DNA of 64,000 nt from Pyrenula massariospora (lineage: Eukaryota > Ascomycota > Eurotiomycetes > Pyrenulales > Pyrenulaceae). This document shows, in pieces, positions 34,701 to 47,161 of the stretch. Each line of letters begins with the position of its first letter. Positions within the stretch are counted from its first letter, which is position 1. Below the pieces are notes generated by a model, which was not told the DNA's origin, made no database searches, and saw nothing but the letters and a program-made list of their open reading frames with translations. The DNA lies in NCBI GenBank assembly GCA_021030905.1, contig JAGFMI010000009.1, positions 1,352,162 to 1,416,161 of the forward strand, read 5' to 3'. The translations under genes were made by a program, and so were the position numbers.

Positions 34701-36562
34701 TTTTTTTTACCCTAGTTGCTTAGCCTTCGCTTCCTCAAACACTGGAGATGAACACTTACTGGTGAGTTGGGATAGCGCACCGACTTCCCTATCCAATGCA
34801 TCTACCTGGATGGAAAGTTCGAACACCAATGTCCTAATTTCTCGAGCCTTGTCCCCATATTCAGAACAACCTGCTCAAAGTCGCCTACAAAACTAGAATT
34901 TCACTGATTCGCGCATGAAGTATAGACTTTAGAGTCTGTATCCACAAAAGACATAGTATAACATGATTTCAGTTTGCCATTAAAGTAGTCAATCCAACCT
35001 CGAAATGAGCCATTCGATGCGATATAACAGCTCCTGCTCCAAGTGGATAGTTATTGTGGGTGACAGCCTGACAGTCCACGACAGATTCGTCTCTATGATA
35101 CCATCTTCAAAATGTACACCCCCAAAATACTTAACATACAAATTCTACGCTCTTCACCTTCGATATCACTATGAGACCACCTAAATCTCGTTGGTTACCG
35201 TCATGGCCAGGCCGGTGGGAACAACACGTTGCGATAGTAGGGCAAAAGATTTGGAGCTACTTCTACCGCGTTGGCCGTGTAAAATGAGGTGAATTATAAG
35301 AGGTGAAGGTGCTCTGTGGCCGGAGAAGGTATGGTCATAGAATATCGTCCTCTTTGAAGTATTCACAGCCTTAACAATAAACAGAGTCTGTTGTCCTCTA
35401 CAGGTGCTCTGCCCCTAAATGAAGTTTTCGCGGCCCAGCCTGAAGTCTCTGTATATCCCATGCATATTTCTAGAGGATCTTCTTGTCCTTTTTGGGGTGT
35501 CGCAGCCTTTCCAGTTCTCGCTTGCTGTTGTATTTAGCGGATTCCTTCTGTCGACTTATTTTCGCCCCGTTAAAGCCGCGATAAAAGCGCAGCTTCAGAC
35601 CGTTCTTTCGCTTCTAAAGTCAAAAGCTTCCCATTGTAAGCATTCAAGGCGATAAGGATACCATGAGTTTTGAACTCATATCAGAGAGCGAATACTTTCG
35701 ACGGATCATCTTTTGTGCAAAGTTGTATGGACCATACCAACACCTGTCTTCAGTACCATAAAATAGCCTCTGCTGCTCACAGGCTGATATCGGTCCGTAA
35801 GTGTTACTTACATGAAGTAACAGCAGCAGCTTATGGTGATCTATTTCAAATTTGACTTATATGGAAGAGCGGCTAACAAATGATCTACAATTGTTGGGGT
35901 TTTTGGACCTTAAAATTGGGTTTCTAGACCTCATTCGGCAGTAGAAACGGATTTGTGTGTCAAGTTGTAGTAGAGCTTCCCCCACCTGAAAAGTTATCGA
36001 CAGACCCGGCAGTGTCACGTGTGAGCAAGAGTTGAAAAGAAAGTATTAAAACTAGCAGTGGCAACGATATCAGCTTCGAGGTCCATAGCCCTAAGACCGG
36101 AGGTTGAAATCTCTAGGCCTCAGCCTCTGAGCCGTACGCGAGTCAGCAAAAAGCAACAGTATGCCAAGAATGACTCAGCCTCATTTCAAGCTCAAAAACC
36201 TGCATCTTGAGATGGCGAACCTCTTAGACCTGAACCAGAATCCCTGAAAAGCCAGACCCCCTTGACACAGATCTCCCTCACTGATACTTTATGGAGTGTA
36301 ACTTCTTTGCATAAGATTTAAAGAGTGAAGCTTCGACTCCAACAAACGGTTTTCTTCGATCAGCGGCTCTTCAGCCTAGATGTTCTCGCTACCACCAAAC
36401 GGCCGGAGACTTAATACTTTTGTCGATGGTTACCACTAAATTACTATTGCTCTCCATCGACGGTCCATCAGGAATTGAAACTTGGCAGTTTATCGAAATC
36501 TCCGACCAGGTCCCATCGGGAGATCAAAGCCTCCCTCACGAATCACCGCGCAATCAGACACG
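31800..36562. other. Long divergent intergenic region, 4.8 kb
   Basis: Separates the zinc-finger gene (-) and YVH1 (+). 31800 to about 32400 is the likely leader and promoter of the zinc-finger gene. A strongly G-rich stretch lies at 32405-32465. The rest has only short frames and no recognisable protein, tRNA or repeat. Long upstream regions are common for regulatory genes, so part may be control sequence. Confidence 0.45.
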
Positions 36563-38347
36563 ATGGACGAACCACGTCTTGACAAGGTTCCTGGATACAA
36601 TTTGTACATCGGTGGGTACGTGAAAAGCCCTTCTTCAGCCCCTTATCAGATCATTCGCGCAATACCTGCATGTCTTAATCGTGATTTGCAAAATTGGCAG
36701 GCCGTGTGGGGAGATCACTGCACGGCAACCCCACCTGGAACCTCTGTTCAGCTGGGCAAGGTGCGTGCCAGCCTCATGGCGGCGACCTTCAGACACTAGC
36801 ATTCGATAGTGCAGCGACACACAGACCGAAAGTTTCTGCAAATCTTCCGAGCTACGCAGTCTTTTAGGGCTATTCAAAAATTGAGCTATCTTTGATTTTC
36901 TTACCCGATTTTCTTCGCTGCATCATGAAGATTGCTACTCCTCCTACTCCGTTATAGACAGGAAGAAGATGGCTTGAGTCACGGATTCCTAAGCGGCTTC
37001 AGTGCCGTAGTTGTCTTCTAAGCACGCCGTGATTCCTAATGAGTTGGCCGCTTCCGGCTTCAACCCCTTCTCAAATCCTCCATCACTGTCCGGCTCAAGC
37101 AAGACTTCTCTTACCACTAACCTAATTGCGCTAATTTGGCATTCCAGGCTCATCAGTCTCCGTCGAACTGAGGCCTTGCAGGCTGCTAGAATCACACATG
37201 TCCTCTCAGTCCTGGATTGGCCGGTCTCTCCTGACCTGGTCAAAAATTACCGGCATTTACAAATTAATCTTAACGACATGGACGATGAAAACTTGCTCGA
37301 ACATTTTCCCACAGCTCTAACATTCATTGAGGAAGGACTGTCCGATTTAAATGGAAACGCAGGCGTCCTCATCCATTGGTAAGAGTCCCTACTGCCCGAA
37401 GTCCTGAGGAGGACCACCGCCGCAGCTGATGATTCGTTAGTGCTATGGGGAAATCCCGTTCATCGACGGTCCTCGTAGCCTATCTTCTCCATGCAACGCA
37501 TCATCTGCCACCGCCGTCAACCACTCCATCGCCACCTCCATCTGCCGCTGGCCTCTTCGCCTACTCCAACTCACCGCCTTCAAAACGGACCACTTTTCCC
37601 CCAGATGAACTACCTCCTAAAGTCCGCCTTACAACTTCGTCAGCCCTGAAGCTCGTGAGACGATGTCGCCCTCTCGCCGAACCTAATGAAGGCTTTATGG
37701 ATCAACTTGATCTTTATTATGATATGAATTGTCCAATGGCCACAGATGAGCTCGATAATCATCCAATGTACCAGCGATGGCTTTACCGAAGAGTCGTTCA
37801 GGAAAGCCTTGATGCTGACCAGGCCCCGAAACTGGAGGACGTTAGATTCGAAGACGAGGCTTCTACTTCAAATGAAAGTGGCCTGCCTTCAAATGAAGGG
37901 ACAACAGTTCGCTGCCGTAAATGCCGTACCGTACTTGCGGATAACTCCTTCGTAGTAACCCATGCGGCAAAATCCAAAGCCTCCTCCTCGTGTGGGCACA
38001 TATTTTTGCACCCTCTCTCCTGGATGCGACCTGCATTGTCCACTCCCGATCCAGACTCGCACTCTGGGCCGGCCATCTCCTTCACCTCTTCATCTAGCTC
38101 CGCGGACGATTACAAAGTTTCCACACCCGGCCCGATGTCTGGGCGGCTGACTTGCCCCAACGCTAGATGTGGCGGGCCAAACATCGGGAAATTCGCCTGG
38201 CAGGGCATGAGATGCACCTGTGGCGAATGGGTTACGCCAGCATTCGCTCTAGCACGAGGGAGAGTGGATGAGGTGAGGCCAGCGGGAGCAATTAGTATCA
38301 GAAAGCCCGTCATGGCTAGCGACGGCGGGGGAAAGGGGAAGATTTGA
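36563..38347 (+). CDS. YVH1: Dual-specificity phosphatase YVH1
   Basis: Exons 36563-36615, 37148-37378 and 37441-38347 give 396 residues. The first intron is 532 nt (GTACGT..CCAG), ten times the usual size here; the second is 62 nt. Exon 1 ends in LYIGG and exon 2 starts LISLRRTEALQAARITHVLSV, the typical phosphatase N terminus. The active site HCAMGKSRSST (Cys95) is split by the second intron. The C-terminal half has the Yvh1 zinc-binding domain: CRKC (after VR), a CGH motif, CPNARCGG and CTCGEWVTP. In yeast Yvh1 acts in late 60S ribosome maturation (release of Mrt4), mainly through the zinc domain. A Pro/Ser-rich insert follows the active site. Confidence 0.93.
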
Positions 38348-41300
38348 GGGGCTCAGGCAGAAGATGAACGATCATCAGCGAAACTGTGGTTTGGAGAATA
38401 GATTTTGGGTATCTGAATGCTTAGCGTGAGGTTTAGAGAATTGGTAGGTAAAGCGTGGATGAACGTCTACAGTCAAGGTATTTAGATACCAGGTACCCAG
38501 AGGGCTAGTGTAGTGCGCATATTTGCTCGCAAGGAAATTGACTTGTTCACCATCCTCACGCACCGAAGGCAGCGCCAGTGATTGTGTATGCGCTTCTTCA
38601 GAGAGTCCAATGAGCAAATAGGCTACCCTGCAGCCCACATTAGGACTACTATTTACTGCTTGCTTCTCTACGATTAGCGAATGATTTCTTGAATTATCTT
38701 ATGAGTAGCAAAGAATAGAGATGATTGGGTCTCGGATTTGTGGAAGAGCTTGAGCCACTAGACAGCTGCATTGGCGTTACTGTCCAGTGATAAACCCTCT
38801 TCATGTGTTGGAGAAGCATGGACGACCTGTCTCGATGAGCAGGCATGGTACGTTCTATGCTCAAAGGTGGAGGAAAGGTTGCCTGGACTTTTCTAGGAAG
38901 GAACGAGATTCCGCCCGCGGAGCCTGGGGAGAAAATGCCATTGCCCAAGGGGCGGAGTCTCCACGGCAGCCCTCGGTCTTGCAGTGACTACCCTAAAGAA
39001 TTCGGAGGCTGCTGCTCTCCTATCGTGCTAGCACAAAAGAGCCTCATTACTCAAAATTTGCCGCTGTGTCAGAGCAATGCTCGAAGAGATGACCTGATGA
39101 GGCAAAAGAAGCGGCGGCGCAACCATGCTAGGTATCACCTAGGCTTCGAGTGTAAATACAGGGTAATGCAGCCATGAGCTCCACAGGCTGCGCATTATTC
39201 TTCTCACGAGACCATCCAGTGAATTCCTTGTCCGGCGCACAACGTACTTCTTACCCGTTGGGTGAAAGGATCGATCTGCGGTAGAATGCCGTGCTCCGTG
39301 CAAGCCTCTATACCTGACGCGGACACGACAGTGATCCTGCATCCTTGCGACGTAGCACAAGCCCGAGAGTTTATCTCACGTACAAGGTCGTTGGTCCGGC
39401 AGTACAATTAGGAGAACAGGTAATTCCTAGTAGTCGATTACGCCAAAAGTCGCCGAAGGATTCATTGTTTTGCGGAGAAGGAAGGCGTTTGCTGGTCAAA
39501 GCTCCAGCTCCTTTCCGAGGGCATAGAGCTTTCCATCTCTTGAATTAATGCAATATGATTGCCCAAACAGATCAGCGTTGCGGGGGTTGTCGATGAAAGA
39601 CCGACTAAGGGACAAATCCTTCCCGCGACGCCTTCGGATCCTGCGGTTAGACAGAAGCAGAGGTGAGGCTCAGTAACGCGAAATTTGTCTCGGATCTGCA
39701 GCCAGCTGCGCGCATCAGCAGAAGATTGCTAGCTTTCCATACATGATAGGACGTGAGACGCGGATACAGACTTCCCGTTGAGGAAGTCTTGTGCAGCAAA
39801 TGAACTTCGCAGGCGAGCAATTTCTGCCTTTCAGGCTCGTCATCTGTTACGCCGACTAGGTATTCATCAAAGATCGTAAGTGGGGCCTGCAATCTCTCGG
39901 CAATGACCTAACCTGTGGCTGAAATACCTGCATTGGACTCAAAATCAGGCGAGCTTTTACCTGATACGGCAGCAGAACCTTTTGCGTTGAATGTTTTGGT
40001 CTCTTTCGAAGCGGAAGGACGCGAAAGGATTCTCTCGAGAATGACGGCTTTGGACGGAAGGATGGAAAGTTAAGAGCGCGGTGATGGTCCCATGATCATC
40101 GGGCAGTTCGCCGAAGGAACATGGCACATATTCAGCGCAATAAGCTGCAGCAGTCTTGCCAGTGCAGCAACAATCCGTTGTACAGTGTGCGCTCGTGGAG
40201 CATGTTGCAAAGTGATGTGCGAGGCTGACAAGATGTGCGCTGAAATCGTGGAACCTATATAGGGCTGAGCCCAGCCGGTCAAGGATCTTCGTACTTCACC
40301 GATGAAGCCACCTGCGCTGAATTGCAGCAGGATTCCTGTCCACCTTTGTCAGAATTATCGATGCGCCGTAGCTTGCTCACTGCAGCGCGGGCCAAATTAG
40401 GCAGCTGTTGATGAGGTCTTTTTCCGTGTATTACGTGGGCAAGAGTCTTGTAATACATATGTAAGTTACGGCGTACCGGGAAGCCATGAACGAGGCTGGT
40501 AAGTTAACCAAGTTATCCTTAACGCTCATTACAATTACTGCTGCTTCGTTTCGAGAGTGATGCGAGCTTAGGGTAGATTGGATTGTGATGAGACTGCTTG
40601 CGTCTCAGCGGCATTTGCTGGGCCCAGAGCAGTGGCTCGTCGTCTCGTTTCCAGCTCACGGTCCCGAAAACGTGCGGCACGCCACCTGAGGCTGAGCTCC
40701 AGGCAGTCCGTGACTGCAATTAAGCGTCGAGATTCAGCAGAATTGTCAGGTTTCCCCCCTCCTACTTGTATTACTCCTCGAGATTTGCCTCAATTCCCCC
40801 TTTCTGCCCTTTGCATTGTCATTTTGCCGCCGTCCCACCAACGCATCCATGTGGACCATGATCAATACCCATTTTAGTTTTTATTATTATCATGATTATC
40901 CAACAAATACCCCAGGTTAGGGCTCGGGGTCTTCGTACTCCGGAGCTTGCGGTGAGGGAGCCTTGGCAGCAGTGGGGATCCGGGTTGGGAAAGATTGATT
41001 GTGGCTCTTAGTGCTGACAGGCTTGTTGACAGGCGCAATTGTAATGTTAAGCTTTGAATCATGGTTTCGCCCGCTGCGAGGCAGCCGCCTTACCAGGATT
41101 TAGGCGACAGTTGCCCCCAGTCCTACGCCCTACAGAAGTACGTTTCTTGTGTAAGGGGCCGTGCGACACAGTCAGTCCGATGGACAGGGATAAAGGGCCG
41201 GTGCGATTTCGTGAACTCCTCTTTCTTTTATCGCCGGACAATGCTCGCAGCGCAGGCGAGTGCAGGGGATGGACTGGCCTTGTAGTTGGTGAAAAAGAGC

Positions 41301-42451
41301 GACCCCAATACTATAAAGTTAAATTCTACCCACGAGAAGACTAAAACCGTTGGAGCCGTGGACTTCCAAACTAGAGATGGGAGATAGTGTGTACTTTGCT
41401 TGCAACGAGTGACCCAGATGGCAGCTTGAGGATGAAGCTTCTGTGGGATATGATCGGACGAGCAGACACGAGGTCGTATGTGCTATGTGGCGGCGAGACA
41501 GTGGCAACAGGAGAAAAGGGTGGTAAACGAGGAAACGCCATCCCGACAGATAACTACATGGGCGATGCTAGCATTCGCAGACTCAACGCCCCAAAACAAA
41601 CATTAACATCTGTCCAGACAATCCTTCAGTTGCACAAGTGGTGGATTTCAATGCTCCTAGAGTGAGGCTTTTCAAATTTTGTGGTTCCTCCGGCGAGCCT
41701 TGCTGGTCCCACAATTGTTCTCTGCCACAACTTTATAGGTCTAATAGCTCAATAGACTCTATGACCCTGGCAAGAGAACGAAGCAAGTAGATCCTGCAGA
41801 ATTCTGGGTCGCCTTCTGATATGAAGAATAACCCATATCTCAATGTAAAGTTCAGGATCAAAGCTGATGAGGTTGCGGCTAGCAGGCGACTGTGTGCATC
41901 AGCATCTCTTCTTTGCACCGAGGTATCTCTAAACAGCGGTTTCTCCAATGTATTGATGCTATCACTGGTCCTTTAAGAGCCGATCGATGCCCCGTTTTTG
42001 CTGGTAAATGCAGCTTACCTCTGTATACATTGTGCAGGCGTTGCGATCCTATAGTGGTGAGAGCATTAACTCTTTCGGGTCTGTCACCCGGCTATCCGCT
42101 GCACGCATTCCACGGGCCATTGCCCTGCAGCTGGATGCGTGTACGATGTACCCATTCAAAGCGTCGCCAGGCGCTGGGAGCTGTGCATACACATCGCTAG
42201 GCCTTAATGCAAAATGTTCCCACAAAGTGTTCGTGTAGGCCTGATTTCATAGAAGGTCTTCGACGGTAAATCAAGCGCATAGCGGTGACTGCCCACCAAC
42301 ATACAGCATCGTCCACCCTGCTCCGCTTCTGCCAAGATTAGGACAGCGACACAACCCTCAATGTCCGTTGCCCAATATGCGTAATGGAAAGACCTTCATC
42401 ACGGACTGGAACCGACACAGTGATGGTCAATGACTACCGCGTCCGCCTTGA
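38348..42451. other. Gene-poor convergent region, 4.1 kb
   Basis: Lies between the 3' ends of YVH1 (+) and VFA1 (-). Base composition is ordinary, but all frames are short, on both strands, and none resembles a protein. No tRNA, repeat pair or inverted repeat was obvious by eye. For a convergent pair this is unusually long, so it could hold a noncoding RNA or old eroded DNA. Confidence 0.45.
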
Positions 42452-43199
42452 CTAAGAGAGGTCGCCTTTAGGGGCTGTTGGGAAGAGCGTCGGATCTTTC
42501 ATACGCTCGCGATTCCGCTTCGAAACCTCAGCATTCCTCATCCGATCAACGCGCATTTGGTAAAATCTTCTACATTAGTCTTTAGCGGGGGCCCGACGTA
42601 GCCTTCCATTATATTTAGATGAAAAATGAGCAGCCTTACTTGTCCAGGGCAAATACGCGGGGACCGCTGTCGACTTGCCGCGTATCCGAACGACTTTGGA
42701 TTGATGCAATCTGAACGATTATAAGCGCCAATGAGACGGTGAAGATATTCTATGAGATTTGCAAGATGTACCTTGGCATCTCTATCGGCTTTCGCCTTGG
42801 CATCGTCTCCCTCTTCGTTCTTGTCTGCGCCCTCCTTAGTTTCACCCGCTTCCTTTTTCTTCTTTCTTTCTTTCTTCCGTCGCTGCTTTTCCTCATACTC
42901 CTTCTTTACGAGCTCAATCTGAGCACTCATTTCAGCCTCCCTTTTCTTCGCTGCCTCGGCTTCTTCGTCTATGATTGGAGAGCAGAATCCTTTATCGTCT
43001 AAATGCCCCACACAGACGTAGAAAAAGTCCTGACGACGATGTTCAGAAGTGATGCATATTTATCCATGAGATGAAAATGGATACCGACCCTATTATCAGG
43101 AGTAGTAAGGACACGCGCCGAAGGTTTGTAGCAGATATAGCATGCCTTCGCGGAGTTGTCCGCTACACTGCGCAGATGCCAAACATTTGCGAGAGACAT
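42452..43199 (-). CDS. VFA1: VPS4-associated protein 1
   Basis: A four-exon gene: 43199-43089, 43029-42772, 42710-42640 and 42569-42452, giving 185 residues. The 59, 61 and 70 nt introns use GTCGGT, GTACAT and GTAAGG donors, and the reading frame closes exactly. The N terminus MSLANVWHLRSVADNSAKACYICY..TPDNRDFFYVCVGHL carries a CxxC...C...H metal-binding-like arrangement; the centre is a very basic coiled coil (EYEEKQRRKKERKKKKE); the end is PRVFALDKRFYQMRVDRMRNAE with DPTLFPTAPKGDL. This matches fungal Vfa1, which binds the AAA-ATPase Vps4 of the ESCRT-III cycle at endosomes. Only the second exon is evident as a long frame; the exon joints are my reading of splice signals and family conservation. 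Confidence 0.87.
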
Positions 43200-43683
43200 A
43201 TTGCCTTAAACATAGTTCTACTCTTCCAAGCGCCGACGTAGCAGATAAATTCAAGGTTTGGAGCTGAAACGTTCTGAAGAAGTCATCTTCCATGACAATT
43301 CTGACCAAGAACTCTGCTTAAAAGGATTGACTGACGTTTAGCCCTATGCTAGCCTTTTCTGGTAAGCGTGATTCTGTTGTTTATCGATAAGGAGCGCCAT
43401 GGAGAGAAATTTTTGGGGACAGGGAGAGAAGAGATGACGGAAGAAAAAGTTTTATGTACTCAAACACGTTGACGAAGCTGGTGAATTCTTGTCAATAGTC
43501 TCAGTAGCAACTTGTTGAGATGCTTGCCCCAGCCTCCTACACATCTGTTCTTAGAGTGTGAAGCAATCAGGCCACTCAAAACCCTCGCTACATTACGAAA
43601 GAATCTTCCCATTCAAAAGCCGTCAAAGAGACAAGAATTGTGCCTTGTCAGGCGACCCTCAACCAACGACCCACTGACCGAGA
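43200..43683. promoter_or_regulatory. Shared divergent promoter VFA1-ARG4
   Basis: A 484 bp divergent gap. A TTGACTGACG string near 43327 is reminiscent of, but does not match, the TGACTCA site of amino-acid general-control regulators. I do not call it a site. Confidence 0.4.
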
Positions 43684-45081
43684 ATGGCTGATTCTAAACC
43701 CAACGCCAACATGCTGTGGGGTGGTCGCTTCACTTCTGGCCTTGATCCCTTGATGACACTTTACAATGAGTCTCTTCCATTCGACAAGGCTATCTACGCC
43801 CAAGATATCCGTGGCTCAGTGGCCTTCGCAAGAGGTAACTTAAAATGCGGCCTGATTACTAACGCCGAACTCTCCGCCATCGAATCCGGCTTCGAGAAGG
43901 TTCGCAAGGAATGGGAAACTTCGTCGTTTGAGATCAAACCTTCAATCGACGAAGATATACACACAGCAAACGAACGCAGGCTAGGAGAGATCATCGGCAA
44001 GGACATCGCGGGTAAGCTTCACACTGGCCGCTCCCGCAACGATCAAGTCGGCACTGGAATGAGGCTCTGGCTACGTGACCAGCTTGATGCTATTGCTTCC
44101 TATCTTACTGTCTTCCTTCGCACTACTGTTTCCCGCGCCCGGTCTGAAATTTCTGCCCTCATGCCCGGTTATACCCACTTGCAGCGAGCGCAGCCAATCC
44201 GCTGGTCCCACTTCCTTCTCTCACATGCCATGACACTTAGAGATGACCTAGTTCGGCTCCGCGAGGTTCGTGCTAGGGTCAATCGCTCTCCTCTTGGCGC
44301 TGGAGCTCTCGTCGGTCACCCATTTGGCCTCGATCGGGAAGCTGTTGCGGCCGAGCTTGGCTTTGATAGCCTCATAATGAACTCCATGTCTGCCGTCTCG
44401 GACCGTGATTTTGTTCTTGAGACCCTTCAGTGGGCCTCCATGTTCATGACCCATATATCTCGTTGGGCCGAGGACTTGATCATTTACTCATCCGCAGAAT
44501 TTGGATTCATTCGTTTAGCCGATGCCTACTCCACAGGAAGTTCTCTAATGCCGCAGAAGAAAAATCCAGATGCTTTGGAATTGCTGCGGGGAAAAGCGGG
44601 ACGCATATTTGGGTATATGACCGGTCTGACGATGTCTATCAAAGGCTTACCGAGCACATACAACAAAGACTTGCAAGAATCCTTTGAGCCCATGCTCCAA
44701 GGTGTCAAAACCGTCAGTGACAGTATCCAGATTGCGACAGGCGTCCTTAGCACGCTGAGCATTTTCCCGGATAAGATGTTAGCTGCACTGACACCTGATA
44801 TGCTAGCCACCGATCTAGCGGATTACCTGGTACGCAAAGGAGTGCCTTTTCGAGAGACACATCACATCAGTGGAAGGGTAGTAGCGTTAGCGGAGCGGGA
44901 GAGCCTGCCAATGGACAAATTGTCTTTTATGCAACTAAAGAGCGTGGACGAAAGATTCGAAGAAGATGTGATGGACACATTTGACTTTGAGAAAAGTGTC
45001 GATCGAAGAGATTGTGTAGGTGGGACGAGCAGGAAGAGTGTGAAGGGCCAAATCGAATACCTGACAGAGCTTTTAAGATAA
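43684..45081 (+). CDS. ARG4: Argininosuccinate lyase
   Basis: An intact, intronless frame of 465 residues, the normal length. Family motifs: [12 protein letters not shown] at the start, TGRSRND (114-120), [10 protein letters not shown] (162-171, containing the catalytic-region His165) and the fumarate-lyase signature [12 protein letters not shown] (285-296), whose serine is the active-site base in the superfamily. It cleaves argininosuccinate to arginine and fumarate, the last step of arginine synthesis and part of the urea cycle, in the cytosol. The start is in a good context (GAGAATGG). Confidence 0.98.
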   Translation: MADSKPNANMLWGGRFTSGLDPLMTLYNESLPFDKAIYAQDIRGSVAFARGNLKCGLITNAELSAIESGFEKVRKEWETSSFEIKPSIDEDIHTANERRLGEIIGKDIAGKLHTGRSRNDQVGTGMRLWLRDQLDAIASYLTVFLRTTVSRARSEISALMPGYTHLQRAQPIRWSHFLLSHAMTLRDDLVRLREVRARVNRSPLGAGALVGHPFGLDREAVAAELGFDSLIMNSMSAVSDRDFVLETLQWASMFMTHISRWAEDLIIYSSAEFGFIRLADAYSTGSSLMPQKKNPDALELLRGKAGRIFGYMTGLTMSIKGLPSTYNKDLQESFEPMLQGVKTVSDSIQIATGVLSTLSIFPDKMLAALTPDMLATDLADYLVRKGVPFRETHHISGRVVALAERESLPMDKLSFMQLKSVDERFEEDVMDTFDFEKSVDRRDCVGGTSRKSVKGQIEYLTELLR

Positions 45082-45745
45082 ACGGGTTAAGTGTGAAGAC
45101 CAAGTGAGTGTTTAGGTATCATGAGTTTCAAGGTCTCAAGAGTAACAGGCAATATCCTCGTCGCTACATCACAGCCCTCGGATCGCACAGGGTAATTTCA
45201 GGAGCCATCTGATACCTGCAGGGCTTATTGAAGGGAACTTCGCGTTTGCAGATACCCTAGGATGGCCGGACTATCAAATCAGGGCCTCAATGCGCTTTGG
45301 CAGCACATTCTCTATCAAACTTGCTTTTGTCTTCGTACAAAGCAAACTTGCCCACGTCCATCTCATTCGCCGTTGCAACTTTCTTTTTTGGCACATCAGT
45401 AGGCCAACATCAAATGAAAGCACTCCGATATTGAATTCTAGTGAAAGACACCTTGAGCTCGGCTCTCGATGCGCAGCTTTATGGTACCAGCAAGAAAGGG
45501 ATAACCTCTCTAGTTTATGATCTGCAAAGCTCAGCAGCACAGACTTATTTTCTGGCAAGCTCCAAGTAATACCATGTCTTTCCTTCCGCTTGCAAAGCAC
45601 ATGGCCGATATTTAGCCAAGCAAGCACATTTCCATTATCACTACGCATGGCATACCTCTTTGACACAGGAAAAGATAGACACCTAAACTGAACGTATCAG
45701 CGTACTGAGATCCTCCCAGCTCGGTCTTCTTACTTGTTAGGTATC
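45082..45745. other. Convergent 3' gap ARG4-thioesterase
   Basis: 664 bases between two stop codons. A 130-codon frame on the - strand (45274-45666) shows no domain or family resemblance and is likely chance. Confidence 0.45.
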
Positions 45746-47161
45746 TTATTCTGTCATCCTATGTCGTTCACTGTTGGTATCTGAAGTCATAGGCGACTGA
45801 GCACTAGCGTGGGCTTTGAGACTAGCGGCAGCTTGTCGAACTCTTCGGCGACCGTCTAGCCAGCCCATGTATTCAGTGAAAGATTCCGGTTTAATCAATA
45901 TTGTCTTTTCGACATTGAAGGTATAATAGAATGTGCCCGTGTATTTCCTCTCTTCATGCTCGACGTTGCGTACCTGCGTTTGAACGGCAACTTGGAGCCT
46001 AGAACCCTCATGCTCAAGATGTTCGCTATAGATCACCTCCGCGGAAGAATACAGCACGCTACCAACGGGAACTGGTTCGTGAAACGTGCTGGGATCTAAA
46101 GAAACAAAGATGGGTCGTGCATGTGACGCTCCGGCGGCACATGTAAAAGCAAGTTCAAAAGTCGAGCGAAGCAGGTATCCACCAAAGACCATAAAATTGT
46201 GTCGATTTCGGTATTGAGGCTGCATGATAGCTGCAGTTTTTAGCTTGGACTCGGCGACGCGAATCAGACGCTCAGAGCTTCGCTGAAGGCCAACTTCTGT
46301 GATGTGCGATCGATCCTCCATCCACATCTGGTGAATGAGAGAGCTTTCTTGCGCATCAGGTGCTTTCTCTGTGATCACGCTCTTTCTCATCGCTTTCTTT
46401 GCTTTGTAATTTTCCTCTCCCTGAGCGAAAAGGGCGCGATCTACTTCTGATTCGATTTTCAGAGGAGCTATTGGCACAGGTACCCTACTAACAGGGTCTA
46501 ATGAGACCATAGTGAAAGCACAAGTCAGCAGAATATCTTCCTCTTTTACCACATCCCCATCATTCAGCGCTTTTGCGATCTGACAGGACACTTCCATACT
46601 TGACCTGCCCGTTGCGTACGTTACTTGACCGCTCAACTCAAGGTCGCAAATTTCCTTCCAGAAATTTCGAATTGTTATCCTATCCACAGCAGCAGTAACG
46701 GTTGTGACACCTTCTCCGGTATGCTTGTAGGCTATAACTCCACAGAGCGCATCCAGATCCATTAGTAATGCTCCAAGCCTACATGAACGGTCAGCCTTGC
46801 CTGTATTAACACAATCACTGGCAGACCTAATCTGGCCCGATGCGTTCCCATAGGTATCGAGTAGCCAAGGATCTTGGGCCAAAGGAAGTATTACTTCGGT
46901 GCGGCTTTCGGACATTCTCTTAGGGGTCAGGTTCGGCGTTACTGGAGGGGCAGACTTCGGGCGTAGCTTATGGCTGGGATCGAGATTTCTCTTGTAAGCT
47001 TCTATCCATGGTGTGCGCACACGCATCTCGGTCAAGGCCTTGTACACCCCATCTGTGCATAGATGACTACATTGCTTGAAACTCCGGCGCGAAATGTGCT
47101 GAATGGTGCGAGGACTGGGATTTCCCGAACTGCACCGGCTCAGACCAAAGAATCGTCTCAT
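45746..47161 (-). CDS. Mitochondrial-type acyl-CoA thioesterase, two hotdog domains
   Basis: Exons 47161-46827 and 46778-45746 give 455 residues. The 48 nt intron (GTCTGC donor, GCTGAC branch, GTAG acceptor) is a multiple of three and has no stop, so the frame runs through it. Splicing it out restores the conserved ASGQIRLGALLMDLDALCG. The start MRRFFGLSRCSSGNPSPR is an Arg-rich mitochondrial presequence, preferred over an upstream non-ATG extension. Two hotdog domains follow: one around 130-260 (DLDALCGVIAYKHTG, ITIRNFWKEICDLELSGQV) and one around 310-420 (NFMVFGGYLLRSTFELAF...HEPVPVGSVLYSSAEVIY). Relatives (ACOT9-like) hydrolyse acyl-CoAs to free acid and CoA. The acyl chain preference is unknown. 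Divergent from the hypothetical gene at 47425. Confidence 0.87.
   Translation of the reverse strand: MRRFFGLSRCSSGNPSPRTIQHISRRSFKQCSHLCTDGVYKALTEMRVRTPWIEAYKRNLDPSHKLRPKSAPPVTPNLTPKRMSESRTEVILPLAQDPWLLDTYGNASGQIRSASDCVNTGKADRSCRLGALLMDLDALCGVIAYKHTGEGVTTVTAAVDRITIRNFWKEICDLELSGQVTYATGRSSMEVSCQIAKALNDGDVVKEEDILLTCAFTMVSLDPVSRVPVPIAPLKIESEVDRALFAQGEENYKAKKAMRKSVITEKAPDAQESSLIHQMWMEDRSHITEVGLQRSSERLIRVAESKLKTAAIMQPQYRNRHNFMVFGGYLLRSTFELAFTCAAGASHARPIFVSLDPSTFHEPVPVGSVLYSSAEVIYSEHLEHEGSRLQVAVQTQVRNVEHEERKYTGTFYYTFNVEKTILIKPESFTEYMGWLDGRRRVRQAAASLKAHASAQSPMTSDTNSERHRMTE

Noticed and set aside
45274-45666. 130-codon frame on the - strand between ARG4 and the thioesterase gene
   Set aside because: No recognisable domain, unnatural composition (many Lys/Arg/Cys without pattern), and it fills a normal convergent 3' gap.
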